From the NCBI GenBank assembly GCA_964589365.1, contig CAZPTQ010000185.1, positions 1 through 9,794 on the forward strand: a stretch of DNA of 9,794 bases, in the 5' to 3' direction. The translations under genes and the position numbers were made by a program. Positions 1 to 7,401 of this stretch are shown piece by piece (the stretch's first letter is position 1; each line of letters begins with the position of its first letter). The notes beneath the pieces were generated by a model. It had not been told where the DNA came from, searched no databases, and saw nothing but the letters and a program-made list of their open reading frames with translations. Source of the stretch: M3007 sp964589365 (GTDB taxonomy: Bacteria > Bacteroidota > Bacteroidia > Chitinophagales > Saprospiraceae).

Positions 1-7
1 CTAAATC

Positions 8-1570
8 GTGTCAAAAAAAGATTCCTTCCTCGCGGCCATACAAACGGGCTACACATTTTCCGGGGCAAATATCGTGCTTGGTGGTGGTATGCTGGATGCC
101 GAAGCCATTCCCGGTCTCCAGATCAAAGTCCCGCTGCGCACCATGAACCGCCACGGACTCATCGCTGGAGCCACTGGCACGGGCAAAACCAAAAGCCTGC
201 AAGTCATCGCCGAGCAACTTGCCGCCAATGGGGTGCCATCCTTGCTCATGGACATCAAGGGCGACCTCAGTGGCATTGCCATGCCCGGCACCGACAACCC
301 GAAAATCACCGAACGCGCTGGAAAAATCGGTATTAGCTGGCATGGTACAGGCAATACTGTGGAGTTCCTCACCCTATCGGGAGAAAAAGGGGCACGCCTT
401 CGCGCTACCATTAGCGAGTTTGGCCCTGTGCTGTTTTCGCGAATTTTGGGCCTGAATGATACCCAAGGCGGCGTAGTGGCCGTCGTGTTCAAATACTGCG
501 ACGACCGCAACTTGCCACTCCTCGACCTCAAAGATTTCAAAAAAGTGCTGCAATTCCTTGGCAATGAAGGTAAAGCCGAGATCGAAGCCGAATTCGGCCA
601 ATTCAGCAGCGCTACCGCAGGCACCATCCTGCGCAAAGTGGTGGAACTGGAACAACAAGGAGCAGATACTTTTTTCGGCGAAGTCTCCTTTGATGTGCAC
701 GATCTGGCCCGCATGGATGAAAACGGTCGCGGGGTCATCAGCATCGTGCGCCTCACCGATATTCAGGATCGTCCCAAGTTGTTCAGCACCTTCATGTTGC
801 AAATGCTCGCCGAGATCTACGCTTCGTTCCCGGAAAAGGGCGACGTGGAGCAGCCCGAACTTTGCATTTTTATTGACGAGGCACACCTCGTTTTTCAAGA
901 AGCCAGTCCCGCGCTCATGCAGCAGCTGGAGTCTATTATCAAACTTGTGCGTTCAAAAGGGGTGGGCATATTTTTCATTACTCAAAACCCGGTTGACATC
1001 CCCGATAGCATTCTGGCCCAACTAGGTTTGAAACTTCAGCACTCCCTCCGGGCTTTCACGGCCAAAGACCGCAAAGCCATCAAACTCGCCGCAGAAAACT
1101 ACCCAATCACGGAATATTATGATACCGAAGACCTGCTTACCAATCTTGGCATCGGGGAAGCCATCATAAGCGTGCTCAATGACAAAGGCATTCCCACGCC
1201 CTTGGCCCATACCCTCATGCGTCCACCCCAAAGTCGCATGGACATTCTCACGCCTACCGAAATAGACAACATTATTGGTCGCTCGGCTTTGGCGCGGAAA
1301 TACAATCAGGAAGTGGATCGGGAGAGCGCCTACGAAATCCTTAATGGCAAAATCGCGGATGTTCAGGAAATGCAAGCCGCTCATCAGCAAGAGGTAGCGC
1401 AGGCCAAGCAGGAAAAAGAAGAGCCGAGCATGATCGAGACCATTGCCAAAGACCCCCTCGCCCGGCAGATCGGGCGCACGGTTGCCCGGGAACTGACACG
1501 GGGTTTGTTAGGGGTGTTTGGCCTTGGCGGGGCGCGGAGAACCACCCGGAGGAAGACGAGTTGGTTTTAG
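8..1570 (+). CDS. HerA/FtsK-like P-loop ATPase, DUF853 (helicase HerA-like C-terminal) family
   Basis: This 520-residue protein is a cytoplasmic motor-type ATPase of the DUF853 family, relatives of HerA and FtsK; E. coli YjgR is a member. Its substrate is not established. A Walker A motif, GATGTGKT, sits at residues 54-61, directly after the family hallmark NRHGLIAGATGTGKT. A Walker B, LCIFIDEAH, lies at about 285-293, and FFITQNPVDIP (about 322-332) looks like the sensor region. Residues about 435-465 are Gln/Glu/Lys-rich and probably coiled. The last 35 residues are Arg-rich, which could contact nucleic acid (inference). The start is GTG at 8, the first possible start after an in-frame TAA at 2-4, and the N-terminus from there matches the family. 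Length is usual and the frame intact. Its promoter lies outside the window. No terminator directly follows the stop. Confidence 0.9.
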   Translation: MSKKDSFLAAIQTGYTFSGANIVLGGGMLDAEAIPGLQIKVPLRTMNRHGLIAGATGTGKTKSLQVIAEQLAANGVPSLLMDIKGDLSGIAMPGTDNPKITERAGKIGISWHGTGNTVEFLTLSGEKGARLRATISEFGPVLFSRILGLNDTQGGVVAVVFKYCDDRNLPLLDLKDFKKVLQFLGNEGKAEIEAEFGQFSSATAGTILRKVVELEQQGADTFFGEVSFDVHDLARMDENGRGVISIVRLTDIQDRPKLFSTFMLQMLAEIYASFPEKGDVEQPELCIFIDEAHLVFQEASPALMQQLESIIKLVRSKGVGIFFITQNPVDIPDSILAQLGLKLQHSLRAFTAKDRKAIKLAAENYPITEYYDTEDLLTNLGIGEAIISVLNDKGIPTPLAHTLMRPPQSRMDILTPTEIDNIIGRSALARKYNQEVDRESAYEILNGKIADVQEMQAAHQQEVAQAKQEKEEPSMIETIAKDPLARQIGRTVARELTRGLLGVFGLGGARRTTRRKTSWF

Positions 1571-1644
1571 AAAGAATTATCCTTCCGAAATTTATAAAAA
1601 GAGAAAATAAACAGCAAAACCATGCCTATTGGCAGATAAACAAA

Positions 1645-1806
1645 AACGGCGTAGCCGTGACATTTCTGTAGCCCGAAAGGGCGTTTTGTGAAGATAGGAA
1701 CGGCGTAGCCGTGACATTTTTGTAGCCCGAAAGGGCGTTTTGTGAAGATAGGAACGGCGTAGCCGTGACATTTTTGGGTCGAAATAATGCCACGGCTACG
1801 CCGTTC
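1645..1806. repeat. Tandem 54-bp hairpin repeat with inverted end copy (REP-like)
   Basis: Two full 54-bp units (1645-1698 and 1699-1752) differ at one base, and a third partial unit starts at 1753. Each full unit carries two small self-complementary cores: CGGC-GTA-GCCG, and GCCC-GAAA-GGGC (1671-1682 and 1725-1736), the second being a classic GAAA-tetraloop hairpin. The third copy's GAACGGCGTAGCCGTG (1752-1767) is matched exactly in reverse complement at 1791-1806, giving a 16-bp perfect stem with a 23-nt loop. The arrangement resembles REP/BIME elements: short, intergenic, palindromic, with head-to-head ends. Such elements are moved in some genomes by REP-associated tyrosine transposases; none is in this window. 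A role in mRNA 3' stability or termination for the ATPase gene is equally possible. Confidence 0.85.
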
Positions 1807-1840
1807 TGAAAAAAATTAACGCTGGCGCTACCATAATGTC

Positions 1841-1858
1841 GCCGCGATGCGGCTTTTT
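1841..1858 (+). terminator. Candidate intrinsic terminator
   Basis: GCCGC-GAT-GCGGC (1841-1853) forms a 5-bp GC-only hairpin with a 3-nt loop, followed at once by five T (1854-1858). It reads as a plus-strand intrinsic terminator. It lies about 270 nt after the ATPase stop, so it may end that transcript, or it may simply be a further piece of the hairpin-rich repeat block just upstream. Confidence 0.4.
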
Positions 1859-1914
1859 CTGAAACCTATCCAAAACTCACGTTAATTTAAAAATCGGTTT
1901 GATCATATTGACCA

Positions 1915-2208
1915 TCAAAGCACGCTGAGATTCTGAGTTGAAATTCCTTTGTCCGTTTGTAGTGCCACCTGATACATTCCCTTGACATTCAAGGCATCGG
2001 CAGGAATTTCAAATTTGTTTTCGCCAATTTTTACGATAATTTTTGATTCAAAGACCGTTTTTCCCAAGGCATCGGTCACCAGGAGCGTTGCCTTTCCGGA
2101 AGTGGTCGATTTTAACAGTACCTGTGCTGTGGCATGGGTAGGGTTGGGGCTTAATTGGAACGATGCGTTGCTGTCCAGTGCCAGAGAAGATCGTTTGCAA
2201 TTAAAATG
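1915..2208 (-). pseudogene. Orphan T9SS type A C-terminal sorting domain (gene remnant)
   Basis: The minus strand is open from 2208 to a TGA stop at 1915-1917. It encodes about 97 residues containing a full sorting domain: FQLSPNPTHATAQVLL, then TLLVTDALGKTVFES, then KFEIPADALNVKGMYQVAL and a C-terminal end QNLSVL. The SPNP start, the central 'D-x-x-G-K' turn and the 'L-x-x-G-x-Y' strand are the usual landmarks of the domain that sends cargo through the type IX secretion system. No ATG, GTG or TTG precedes the domain in frame, and an in-frame TGA lies at 2209-2211. The other frames upstream show nothing protein-like. The most likely reading is that a larger secreted protein lost everything but its tail. 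A frameshift joining it to the frame ending near 2151 was considered, but that frame looks non-coding. Confidence 0.75.
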
Positions 2209-2296
2209 TCAATTACCGCCCAACGGCAAACATGCAGCATACGCCCCCCTTCGCCGCGTTTTTGTCTAAACTTCCTGTCTTCCCCGCACAACACGC

Positions 2297-2304
2297 TACT
2301 TTTG
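2297..2304 (+). promoter_or_regulatory. Possible -7 box (TAnnTTTG) of the subtilase gene
   Basis: TACTTTTG fits the Bacteroidota -7 consensus TAnnTTTG and lies about 130 bases before the subtilase start. No TTG/TTTG is found 17-23 bases upstream, so the -33 half is missing and the call is weak. Confidence 0.3.
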
Positions 2305-2435
2305 TCGTTACAAATACTCGGCTGCCTCCTTGTGTGGCATCCGATTCGTTTTTTTAAATTGATAACTGCTCCTGGTTTAACCCTTTCCCGAATCTTCGAA
2401 GGAAGTGTAGCGGGAGCCAAAAATTACACTCTGAC

Positions 2436-4145
2436 ATGATTTTCAAAAAAAGTCTTCTCGTCGTACTCGCTTGCCTTCCTGGCCTGTTTATGTCGGCGCA
2501 AAGCAAAGCCCCTGAAAACTGGTTCAACCTCGATCCAACCGTTAACAAAGTAAACGGAACGGGCGGTGACGAGGCGCTTAAAATGCTAAAAAACAAAGGC
2601 AAAAAAGGCCAGACCGTGATTGTTGCAGTGCTTGACTCCGGTGTGGAAGTTGACCACGAAGACCTCAAGGATGTGATGTGGGTGAATCCTGGCGAGATTC
2701 CTGACAACGGAAAAGACGATGACAACAACGGCTATGTGGACGACATTCACGGTTGGAACTTCCTTGCTGGCCCTGGCGGCAACGTCAACCACGAGTCTCT
2801 CGAACTCACCCGCGAATATGCCCGCCTAAAAAAACGCTTTGAAGGTACCGACCCTAAAAATCTGCACGGCGATGCAGCTGAAGAGTACAAATACTGGATT
2901 AAGGTCAAAGACGAGTTTGAACCGCAACGTGCAGATGCCGTGAACGGCATGGAAAATGCTATGAAGCAAATAAAGCCGATAGAAGACGCTTTCAATGCTG
3001 TGGAAACAGCCCTTAACGGCAAAGAATTTACTACCGAAAATGTAGAGGCAATAGATGTGAGTGGCAATGACGAACTGAAAGGTTCGGTCGAACTTATGAA
3101 GAAAGTCATGGCCAATGGCCTCACTTCGCGCCAAGACCTCGAAGATGCAAAAAAAGAAGCCGCTGCGTTTTTCTACAATCAGGTGGAGTACCAGCTCAAC
3201 CCCGATTGTAACGTCCGTGCTATGGTGGGCGACGACCCGAACGACCTTAGCAACCGTTTCTACGGTACCAACGAGTACGAAGGCCCCGATGCATTTCACG
3301 GCACACACGTAGCCGGTATCATCGCTGCCAACCGCAACAATAATGTCGGTATCAAAGGCGTGGCCGACAATGTGCGCATCATGACCGTACGCTGCGTTCC
3401 AGACGGCGACGAGCGCGACAAGGACGTGGCCAATGCGATCTACTACGCGGTGGATAATGGTGCGAGCGTAATCAACATGTCATTCGGCAAAGGCTTCAGC
3501 CCACAGAAATGGTACGTTGACCAAGCCATGCGATACGCTGCTCAACACGATGTATTGCTCGTACATGCCGCAGGCAATAGTGCTGCCAACAACGACTCCG
3601 ATGATAATTTCCCCAACGACGAACTCCTGAAGCCCTTCAAAAAAGGCCTTTTCGGCAAAGAAAAGCGCATTTCGACTTGGATGGAAATCGGGGCATTGCA
3701 CTGGAAAGCGGACGAAAAGCGTGTGGCTGGCTTCTCCAATTACGGAAAAAAGAACGTGGACCTTTTTTCACCTGGAGTACAACTCCAGTCCACAGTTCCT
3801 GATGGTAAATACGGTCCTGCAAGTGGAACTTCCATGGCCAGTCCGGCTGCGGCAGGGGTAGCCGCTGTGATCCGTTCGTACTATCCCGAACTTTCTGCGG
3901 TACAAGTGAAGCACATCATGGAATCTTCTGTGGTGAAGCAAGATGGCTTGGTTATCAAGCCAGGCTCCTCTACTGAAAAAGTAAAATTTTCGGAACTCTG
4001 TGTAAGCGGGGGCACAGTTAGTGCCATCAACGCTGTTCAAATGGCTGAAAAAACCAAAGCCGCTAAAAAGTCCAAAAAAGCAATTTGGCGTGAGGCCGGT
4101 ATCGGCAAACCAAAAAAGAACCTGGGTAAAGAACCACGGGCTTAA
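2436..4145 (+). CDS. Exported S8 family serine protease (subtilase) with a large Asp-His insertion
   Basis: This 569-residue secreted or periplasmic peptidase has a signal peptide at residues 1-21, with probable cleavage at FMSA|QS. The full S8 set is present: Asp67 in VAVLDSGV, His288 in FHGTHVAG, oxyanion Asn381 in AAGN, and nucleophile Ser466 in SGTSMASP. An acidic DDDNNGYVDD stretch (about 94-103), common in Bacteroidota subtilases, may bind calcium. In most relatives GWNF is followed closely by the catalytic His. Here about 170 residues (about 112-285), charged and probably helical, come between them. A smaller lysine-rich insertion lies at about 398-412. The C-terminus has no T9SS sorting domain; it ends in a lysine-rich tail, so export is probably by Sec only. 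ATG is at 2436 with no Shine-Dalgarno sequence. A strong terminator follows, so the gene is likely monocistronic. Target proteins are unknown. Confidence 0.92.
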   Translation: MIFKKSLLVVLACLPGLFMSAQSKAPENWFNLDPTVNKVNGTGGDEALKMLKNKGKKGQTVIVAVLDSGVEVDHEDLKDVMWVNPGEIPDNGKDDDNNGYVDDIHGWNFLAGPGGNVNHESLELTREYARLKKRFEGTDPKNLHGDAAEEYKYWIKVKDEFEPQRADAVNGMENAMKQIKPIEDAFNAVETALNGKEFTTENVEAIDVSGNDELKGSVELMKKVMANGLTSRQDLEDAKKEAAAFFYNQVEYQLNPDCNVRAMVGDDPNDLSNRFYGTNEYEGPDAFHGTHVAGIIAANRNNNVGIKGVADNVRIMTVRCVPDGDERDKDVANAIYYAVDNGASVINMSFGKGFSPQKWYVDQAMRYAAQHDVLLVHAAGNSAANNDSDDNFPNDELLKPFKKGLFGKEKRISTWMEIGALHWKADEKRVAGFSNYGKKNVDLFSPGVQLQSTVPDGKYGPASGTSMASPAAAGVAAVIRSYYPELSAVQVKHIMESSVVKQDGLVIKPGSSTEKVKFSELCVSGGTVSAINAVQMAEKTKAAKKSKKAIWREAGIGKPKKNLGKEPRA

Positions 4146-4168
4146 TTGTAAGGTTGTTTTTTATATCG

Positions 4169-4208
4169 AAGCCCTTTTGGTCAAAAGATCAAAAGGGCTT
4201 TGTTTTTT
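4169..4208 (+). terminator. Intrinsic terminator of the subtilase gene
   Basis: AAGCCCTTTTG (4169-4179) pairs perfectly with CAAAAGGGCTT (4190-4200) around a 10-nt loop and is followed by TGTTTTTT (4201-4208). It starts 23 nt after the subtilase stop codon. The A-rich side opposite means it could also act weakly on the other strand, but no minus-strand gene ends here. Confidence 0.9.
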
Positions 4209-4229
4209 AGGAAACCCAATTATTTGCAA

Positions 4230-4283
4230 GGAACGGTGTCAAAAGAATGGCATCAAATTGGGAAGTTATTTTGACACCGTTCC
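4230..4283. repeat. 15-bp perfect inverted repeat with 24-nt loop
   Basis: GGAACGGTGTCAAAA (4230-4244) is repeated exactly in reverse complement at 4269-4283, separated by 24 nt. It lies downstream of the subtilase terminator, and no T tract follows it, so it is not an obvious second terminator. Its outer bases GGAACGG resemble the outer bases of the 54-bp repeat near 1752, which may be chance. Candidates are a miniature mobile or REP-like element, or a leader structure for the next gene at 4388. Confidence 0.8.
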
Positions 4284-4335
4284 CAACACGCACGACAAAC
4301 AAGGTTAATGTGACAGGCAATGGATTTTGAACTTG

Positions 4336-4343
4336 TAGGTTTG
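4336..4343 (+). promoter_or_regulatory. Possible -7 box (TAnnTTTG) for the T9SS cargo gene
   Basis: TAGGTTTG matches TAnnTTTG and sits 44 bases before the ATG at 4388, a sensible leader length. No clear -33 TTG is seen at the usual distance, so confidence is low. Confidence 0.35.
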
Positions 4344-4387
4344 AGACGAATTTCTTCCATGTTTTACCTACGCTACATCCATATCTT

Positions 4388-5809
4388 ATGAAACAAGTCT
4401 TCTCCTTTTTGATCGTTCTGATCTCATTTTCAGCATCGAGTCAATCGAGCATCACGAAAGTCTTTGAAATCCCGTCATCCTTTTATGATGTGGGTATCAG
4501 GGTGTTTCCCAACGGGGACGGATATGCTGTTTTTGGTTACGGAGGTACGGCATCTTCTTCCAATATTGATATATTCCTCCTTAGGCTTGACAAGGACGGC
4601 AACGAAATAGGCCGCCATTTCTACGGATTGCCAAACAAGACTGAGAGAATTGCAAAAGGCATTGTACCTGTCGGCAACGATGGTTGGCTTCTTGCAGGAG
4701 GTCAAGTGGTGGGTGCCGGGGGAGGAACACAAGGTTATCTGGTCAGAGTTGGCGCCACGGGCAACATCATTTGGTCAAAAAACCTAACCAATTCGAACCA
4801 ATCCGGTTTTTTCCCTTATTGCTTATCTGCATTGCCGACGGGCGGTTATTTGATTGGCGGTCAAAAACTTAATGATCTTGAAGTGGTGCGCATTTCAGAT
4901 AATGGCGATGTAGTTTGGCATAAATCTTATGGCGCAGGACGGGCTAAGGCATTGTATGTTTCGGAGGGGGGAGGCAACTGCTTTTTGATTTCTAGGAACG
5001 CCGTGCTGAAAATCAGAACTTCTGACGGGAAATTGGTTTGGGAAAAAGACATTGAACTGCCTGTTTTTGGCTCTTCGGATGGGGACATCAGTGTTGATTT
5101 GGAAGATATCGTACCTGTTGGTAATGGTAAGTTTGCGATTTGCGGCACAGCATTGAATGATGAGATTTTAAGTTTTATCCAGGCACCCTATACCAGTATT
5201 TGGAAAGAAAGTGGCGAAATTCTCTGGGCGAAAGTCTTCCCGCCCAACCCAATCACAGGGGAAGGCGGTGTGACGGGAAACTCGCTGTTATATATGCCTA
5301 ATCAGCAAAACCTGCTGCTTACAGGAGAGGGAAACACTGGCTTTGGGGTTTTTCGAATGGATATGAATGGAACAACATTGGCAACACACAGTATTCCAAC
5401 TCCCGCACTTTGTGTTTCCCCAGTAATGATAAAACATCAAGGGAAATATGCTGCCACAGGCGGCTGTTTTACGGATGGGATGAATACGTTGTTTTACCGT
5501 TCGGCAATGAATGATCTTCCGGATGGCCAATTAAGGATTGGCAACCGAGACTTGTCACCCGCCATTAAAATCGGTCTTTCTCCCAACCCCGCTACTTCAA
5601 ACATCAATCTGAATTATTGGGTGGAGACGGATGCGGAAATCAATTTCCAAATTTTCGATGTTGCCGGGCTTTTAGTATTGGAAGCGCATCAAGCAGCTTG
5701 TGCTGGGGAAAATGTCACAGCACTTGATGTTCAATCCTTGCCAAAGGGTACATATTGGCTTTTTGCTCCGCAGCTTGGCTTGTCTGCCATCCCTTGGGTG
5801 AAGCAATAG
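4388..5809 (+). CDS. Secreted beta-propeller-like protein with T9SS C-terminal sorting domain
   Basis: This 473-residue exported protein has a signal peptide at residues 1-18 or so (hydrophobic core FSFLIVLISFSA, cleavage near ASS|QS). The body is built from about seven divergent units of the form 'G-x-hydrophobic strand-GG ... L-R-x-D-x-x-G-x-x-x-W-x-K': about 44-80, 98-133, 152-182, 195-222, 247-284, 307-336 and 352-374. This suggests a seven-bladed propeller (inference). From about residue 396 comes the sorting domain, with SPNP at 398-401, FDVAGLLVLE, LPKGTYWLF and a VKQ end. By family knowledge it would cross the outer membrane through T9SS and be released or anchored at the surface. No catalytic motif is seen, so ligand binding or adhesion is a guess. 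It reads more AT-rich than its neighbours. It converges on the DUF72 gene, 45 nt away, with no clear terminator between. Confidence 0.85.
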   Translation: MKQVFSFLIVLISFSASSQSSITKVFEIPSSFYDVGIRVFPNGDGYAVFGYGGTASSSNIDIFLLRLDKDGNEIGRHFYGLPNKTERIAKGIVPVGNDGWLLAGGQVVGAGGGTQGYLVRVGATGNIIWSKNLTNSNQSGFFPYCLSALPTGGYLIGGQKLNDLEVVRISDNGDVVWHKSYGAGRAKALYVSEGGGNCFLISRNAVLKIRTSDGKLVWEKDIELPVFGSSDGDISVDLEDIVPVGNGKFAICGTALNDEILSFIQAPYTSIWKESGEILWAKVFPPNPITGEGGVTGNSLLYMPNQQNLLLTGEGNTGFGVFRMDMNGTTLATHSIPTPALCVSPVMIKHQGKYAATGGCFTDGMNTLFYRSAMNDLPDGQLRIGNRDLSPAIKIGLSPNPATSNINLNYWVETDAEINFQIFDVAGLLVLEAHQAACAGENVTALDVQSLPKGTYWLFAPQLGLSAIPWVKQ

Positions 5810-5854
5810 CATAATTTGGGATCATCAAAGTGAACGATTCCTACAATTAGCGCA

Positions 5855-6763
5855 CTAAAAGAGCGTCCCCTGTTGCCCAGCTACCGGCATTGGCCCACGA
5901 AGTGCTACGTCCGGCATCGCCTGGCTGAATGTCTCGGCACACAGGGCAGTCAATTCAGGGCCGAGCAAATTGTCTGGTTCGTGCGTGAAAAAATAGGCCT
6001 CGTGCAAGCCGTTTTCAAACCAGTTTTTCAACCGGCCAGCCCATTCCTCCACACGCGTGTAATCGCTGGGCTGCAGGCCATTCCCTACAAAACGGATTAG
6101 GGTCCGGGCATTGGTCAGGCGCATATGACATACATCCCGCCGACCTGCCACGTCGGTAATCACGGCAGCTACCTGATGCTTTTCTAAAAGTTTGAAAAAC
6201 GTTTCGGCTTCAGCGGTTTTTTCGAAAAATGAAGGATGGCGCACTTCCACGGAGAGGGGAATTTTTTTTGAAAAATATTCCAGAAACCGTGCTAAAACAT
6301 TCAATTCCCTAGGAATGAAATGGAGTGGTAATTGCATAAAGCAACAGCCCATCTTTGCCTCGAGCCTTTGAATGGCTTCGCAAAAAATGGGCATCTCAGA
6401 ACCCGAAAGGCCGAGGTCGCGGGCGTGGCTTATGCTCTGCGGGATTTTTGGGCAAAAACGGAAATCGCTTGGAACTTCCTCTCGCCAACGATCCACAGTG
6501 CTCCAATCCGGGATTCGGTAATGTGTAGTGTTGAATTCAATGGTGTTGAACTGCGCCGCGTAGTGCCGCAAATAATGTTTTTCCTGCGCACCAGGCGGAT
6601 ACCACTTGCCCACCCATGGTTTCATATTGTACCCCGTTGGACCGATGTAAAGTGTTGGTTGGGAAGGTTTTGGGTGTACAGCCAGCAACGCTGCGTTTTG
6701 TGGCGGTTCTGTCGGCAAGCGAAAATCTACCTTGTCAACCGAAGAGAGTTTCCCAAAATCCAT
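5855..6763 (-). CDS. DUF72 family protein (YecE-like TIM barrel)
   Basis: This 302-residue protein belongs to DUF72, a cytoplasmic TIM-barrel family without a proven biochemical activity. Family landmarks are YIGPTGYNMKPWVGKWYP (39-56), FNTIEFNTTHYRIP (72-85), FRFCPKIPQSISH (101-113), SVEVRHPSFF (161-170), ITDVAGRRD (182-190), the LIRFVGN strand near 222-228, and YFFTHEPDN (247-255). The first 38 residues, including KVDFRLP, form an extension that Bacteroidota members typically carry, so the ATG at 6763 is preferred over the internal Met47. It starts 6 nt after the stop of the Uma2-like gene, so the two are almost certainly co-transcribed and perhaps translationally coupled. The DUF72 fold has been compared with endonuclease-type barrels, but nuclease activity here would be speculation. 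Confidence 0.9.
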   Translation of the reverse strand: MDFGKLSSVDKVDFRLPTEPPQNAALLAVHPKPSQPTLYIGPTGYNMKPWVGKWYPPGAQEKHYLRHYAAQFNTIEFNTTHYRIPDWSTVDRWREEVPSDFRFCPKIPQSISHARDLGLSGSEMPIFCEAIQRLEAKMGCCFMQLPLHFIPRELNVLARFLEYFSKKIPLSVEVRHPSFFEKTAEAETFFKLLEKHQVAAVITDVAGRRDVCHMRLTNARTLIRFVGNGLQPSDYTRVEEWAGRLKNWFENGLHEAYFFTHEPDNLLGPELTALCAETFSQAMPDVALRGPMPVAGQQGTLF

Positions 6764-6769
6764 GGGGGC

Positions 6770-7354
6770 TTATTTGGAAAAAATATCTTCTGCCGCAATT
6801 TCAAAATCTGGAATCACAGGTGCCGCGGGACAAACCTTACTTCCTTCGCAAATGGTGACTTGGGTGGGCGAGGTATACACATAGACGCTCTGTTCTTCGG
6901 GAATTATTTGCCATAGCACCTTCATGCCCGCCCGAAAGTACTCGCGGCGCTTCTCGCCAACTTTTATATAGTTATCTGTGGGCGATATGATTTCGATGGC
7001 AAATTCTGAAATGGACTCGTTGGCATTTTTTATCTTGTTGGCAGTCCAATATGAAATGTCGGGCCTGCGCAATTGAGCAGCAGAAGTCATTTGTTCAACT
7101 TCTGGGATAAGTTCTCCCCCATCTGCGAAGGCTTGTGTTTGGATGAATCGCCGATTTAGGTTTTTGACTATAAAAAGTTGTTTTGGGTTCATACTGCTAG
7201 AGGATTTTTCAACAATACCATTGTTGAATTCATACTTATACCGATCCTCTCGATCAGAATACTTCCGACGGAATTCAGCCAGCGTCAGCAAGCGCTTAGG
7301 CTTCGACTGTTCAACAGGGGTTTCAGGCTGCGGCATTGCAAGAGTACTCGTCAT
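6770..7354 (-). CDS. Uma2 family (DUF820) PD-(D/E)XK endonuclease-like protein
   Basis: This 194-residue protein has the Uma2/DUF820 fold, a restriction-endonuclease-like family very common in cyanobacteria and of poorly known function. Seen here, numbered from the ATG at 7354, are RRPDISYW with the candidate metal ligand Asp99, EFAIEIISPTD with Glu121, and a downstream lysine-containing stretch KVGEKRREYF (Lys131 or Lys135), then the strand VLWQIIPEEQSVYVY. This is the order expected for a PD-(D/E)XK active site. A longer reading from TTG at 7360 is possible. I prefer ATG at 7354, which gives MTSTLAMPQ. The protein lacks a signal peptide and is presumably cytoplasmic. A promoter candidate lies just upstream, and DUF72 follows after 6 nt. 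Whether it cuts nucleic acid is not shown by sequence. Sporadic distribution of this family in Bacteroidota makes horizontal gain plausible. Confidence 0.85.
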   Translation of the reverse strand: MTSTLAMPQPETPVEQSKPKRLLTLAEFRRKYSDREDRYKYEFNNGIVEKSSSSMNPKQLFIVKNLNRRFIQTQAFADGGELIPEVEQMTSAAQLRRPDISYWTANKIKNANESISEFAIEIISPTDNYIKVGEKRREYFRAGMKVLWQIIPEEQSVYVYTSPTQVTICEGSKVCPAAPVIPDFEIAAEDIFSK

Positions 7355-7368
7355 GTCCAATTTTTTTA

Positions 7369-7397
7369 CAAAGTTAGTGCGTTTTCAAATGCTACAA
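7369..7397 (-). promoter_or_regulatory. Promoter of the Uma2-DUF72 pair
   Basis: On the minus strand TTG (7397-7395) is followed after 18 nt by TAACTTTG (7376-7369), a full match to the Bacteroidota TTG-N17-23-TAnnTTTG promoter. It lies in the 47-nt gap after the OmpA-family gene. The -7 box ends 14 nt before the ATG at 7354, so the leader would be very short. The pair may therefore be transcribed independently of the upstream gene. Confidence 0.6.
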
Positions 7398-7401
7398 TCT
7401 C

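Noticed and set aside
1645..1806. CRISPR array
   Set aside because: Only two and a half units directly abutting each other, with no variable spacers.
1982..2269. 95-codon plus-strand frame
   Set aside because: Antisense to the T9SS sorting-domain remnant, whose match to a known domain is far better.
2151..2439. Frames on both strands before the subtilase gene
   Set aside because: Composition is not protein-like, no recognisable domain, and they overlap the upstream region of the subtilase; the minus frame does not continue sensibly into the sorting-domain remnant.
4021..4308. 95-codon plus-strand frame overlapping the subtilase end
   Set aside because: Out of frame with the subtilase, crosses its terminator and the palindrome; no domain.
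5810..5854. Terminator between the converging T9SS cargo and DUF72 genes
   Set aside because: No convincing hairpin plus T run is visible in the 45-nt gap on either strand.
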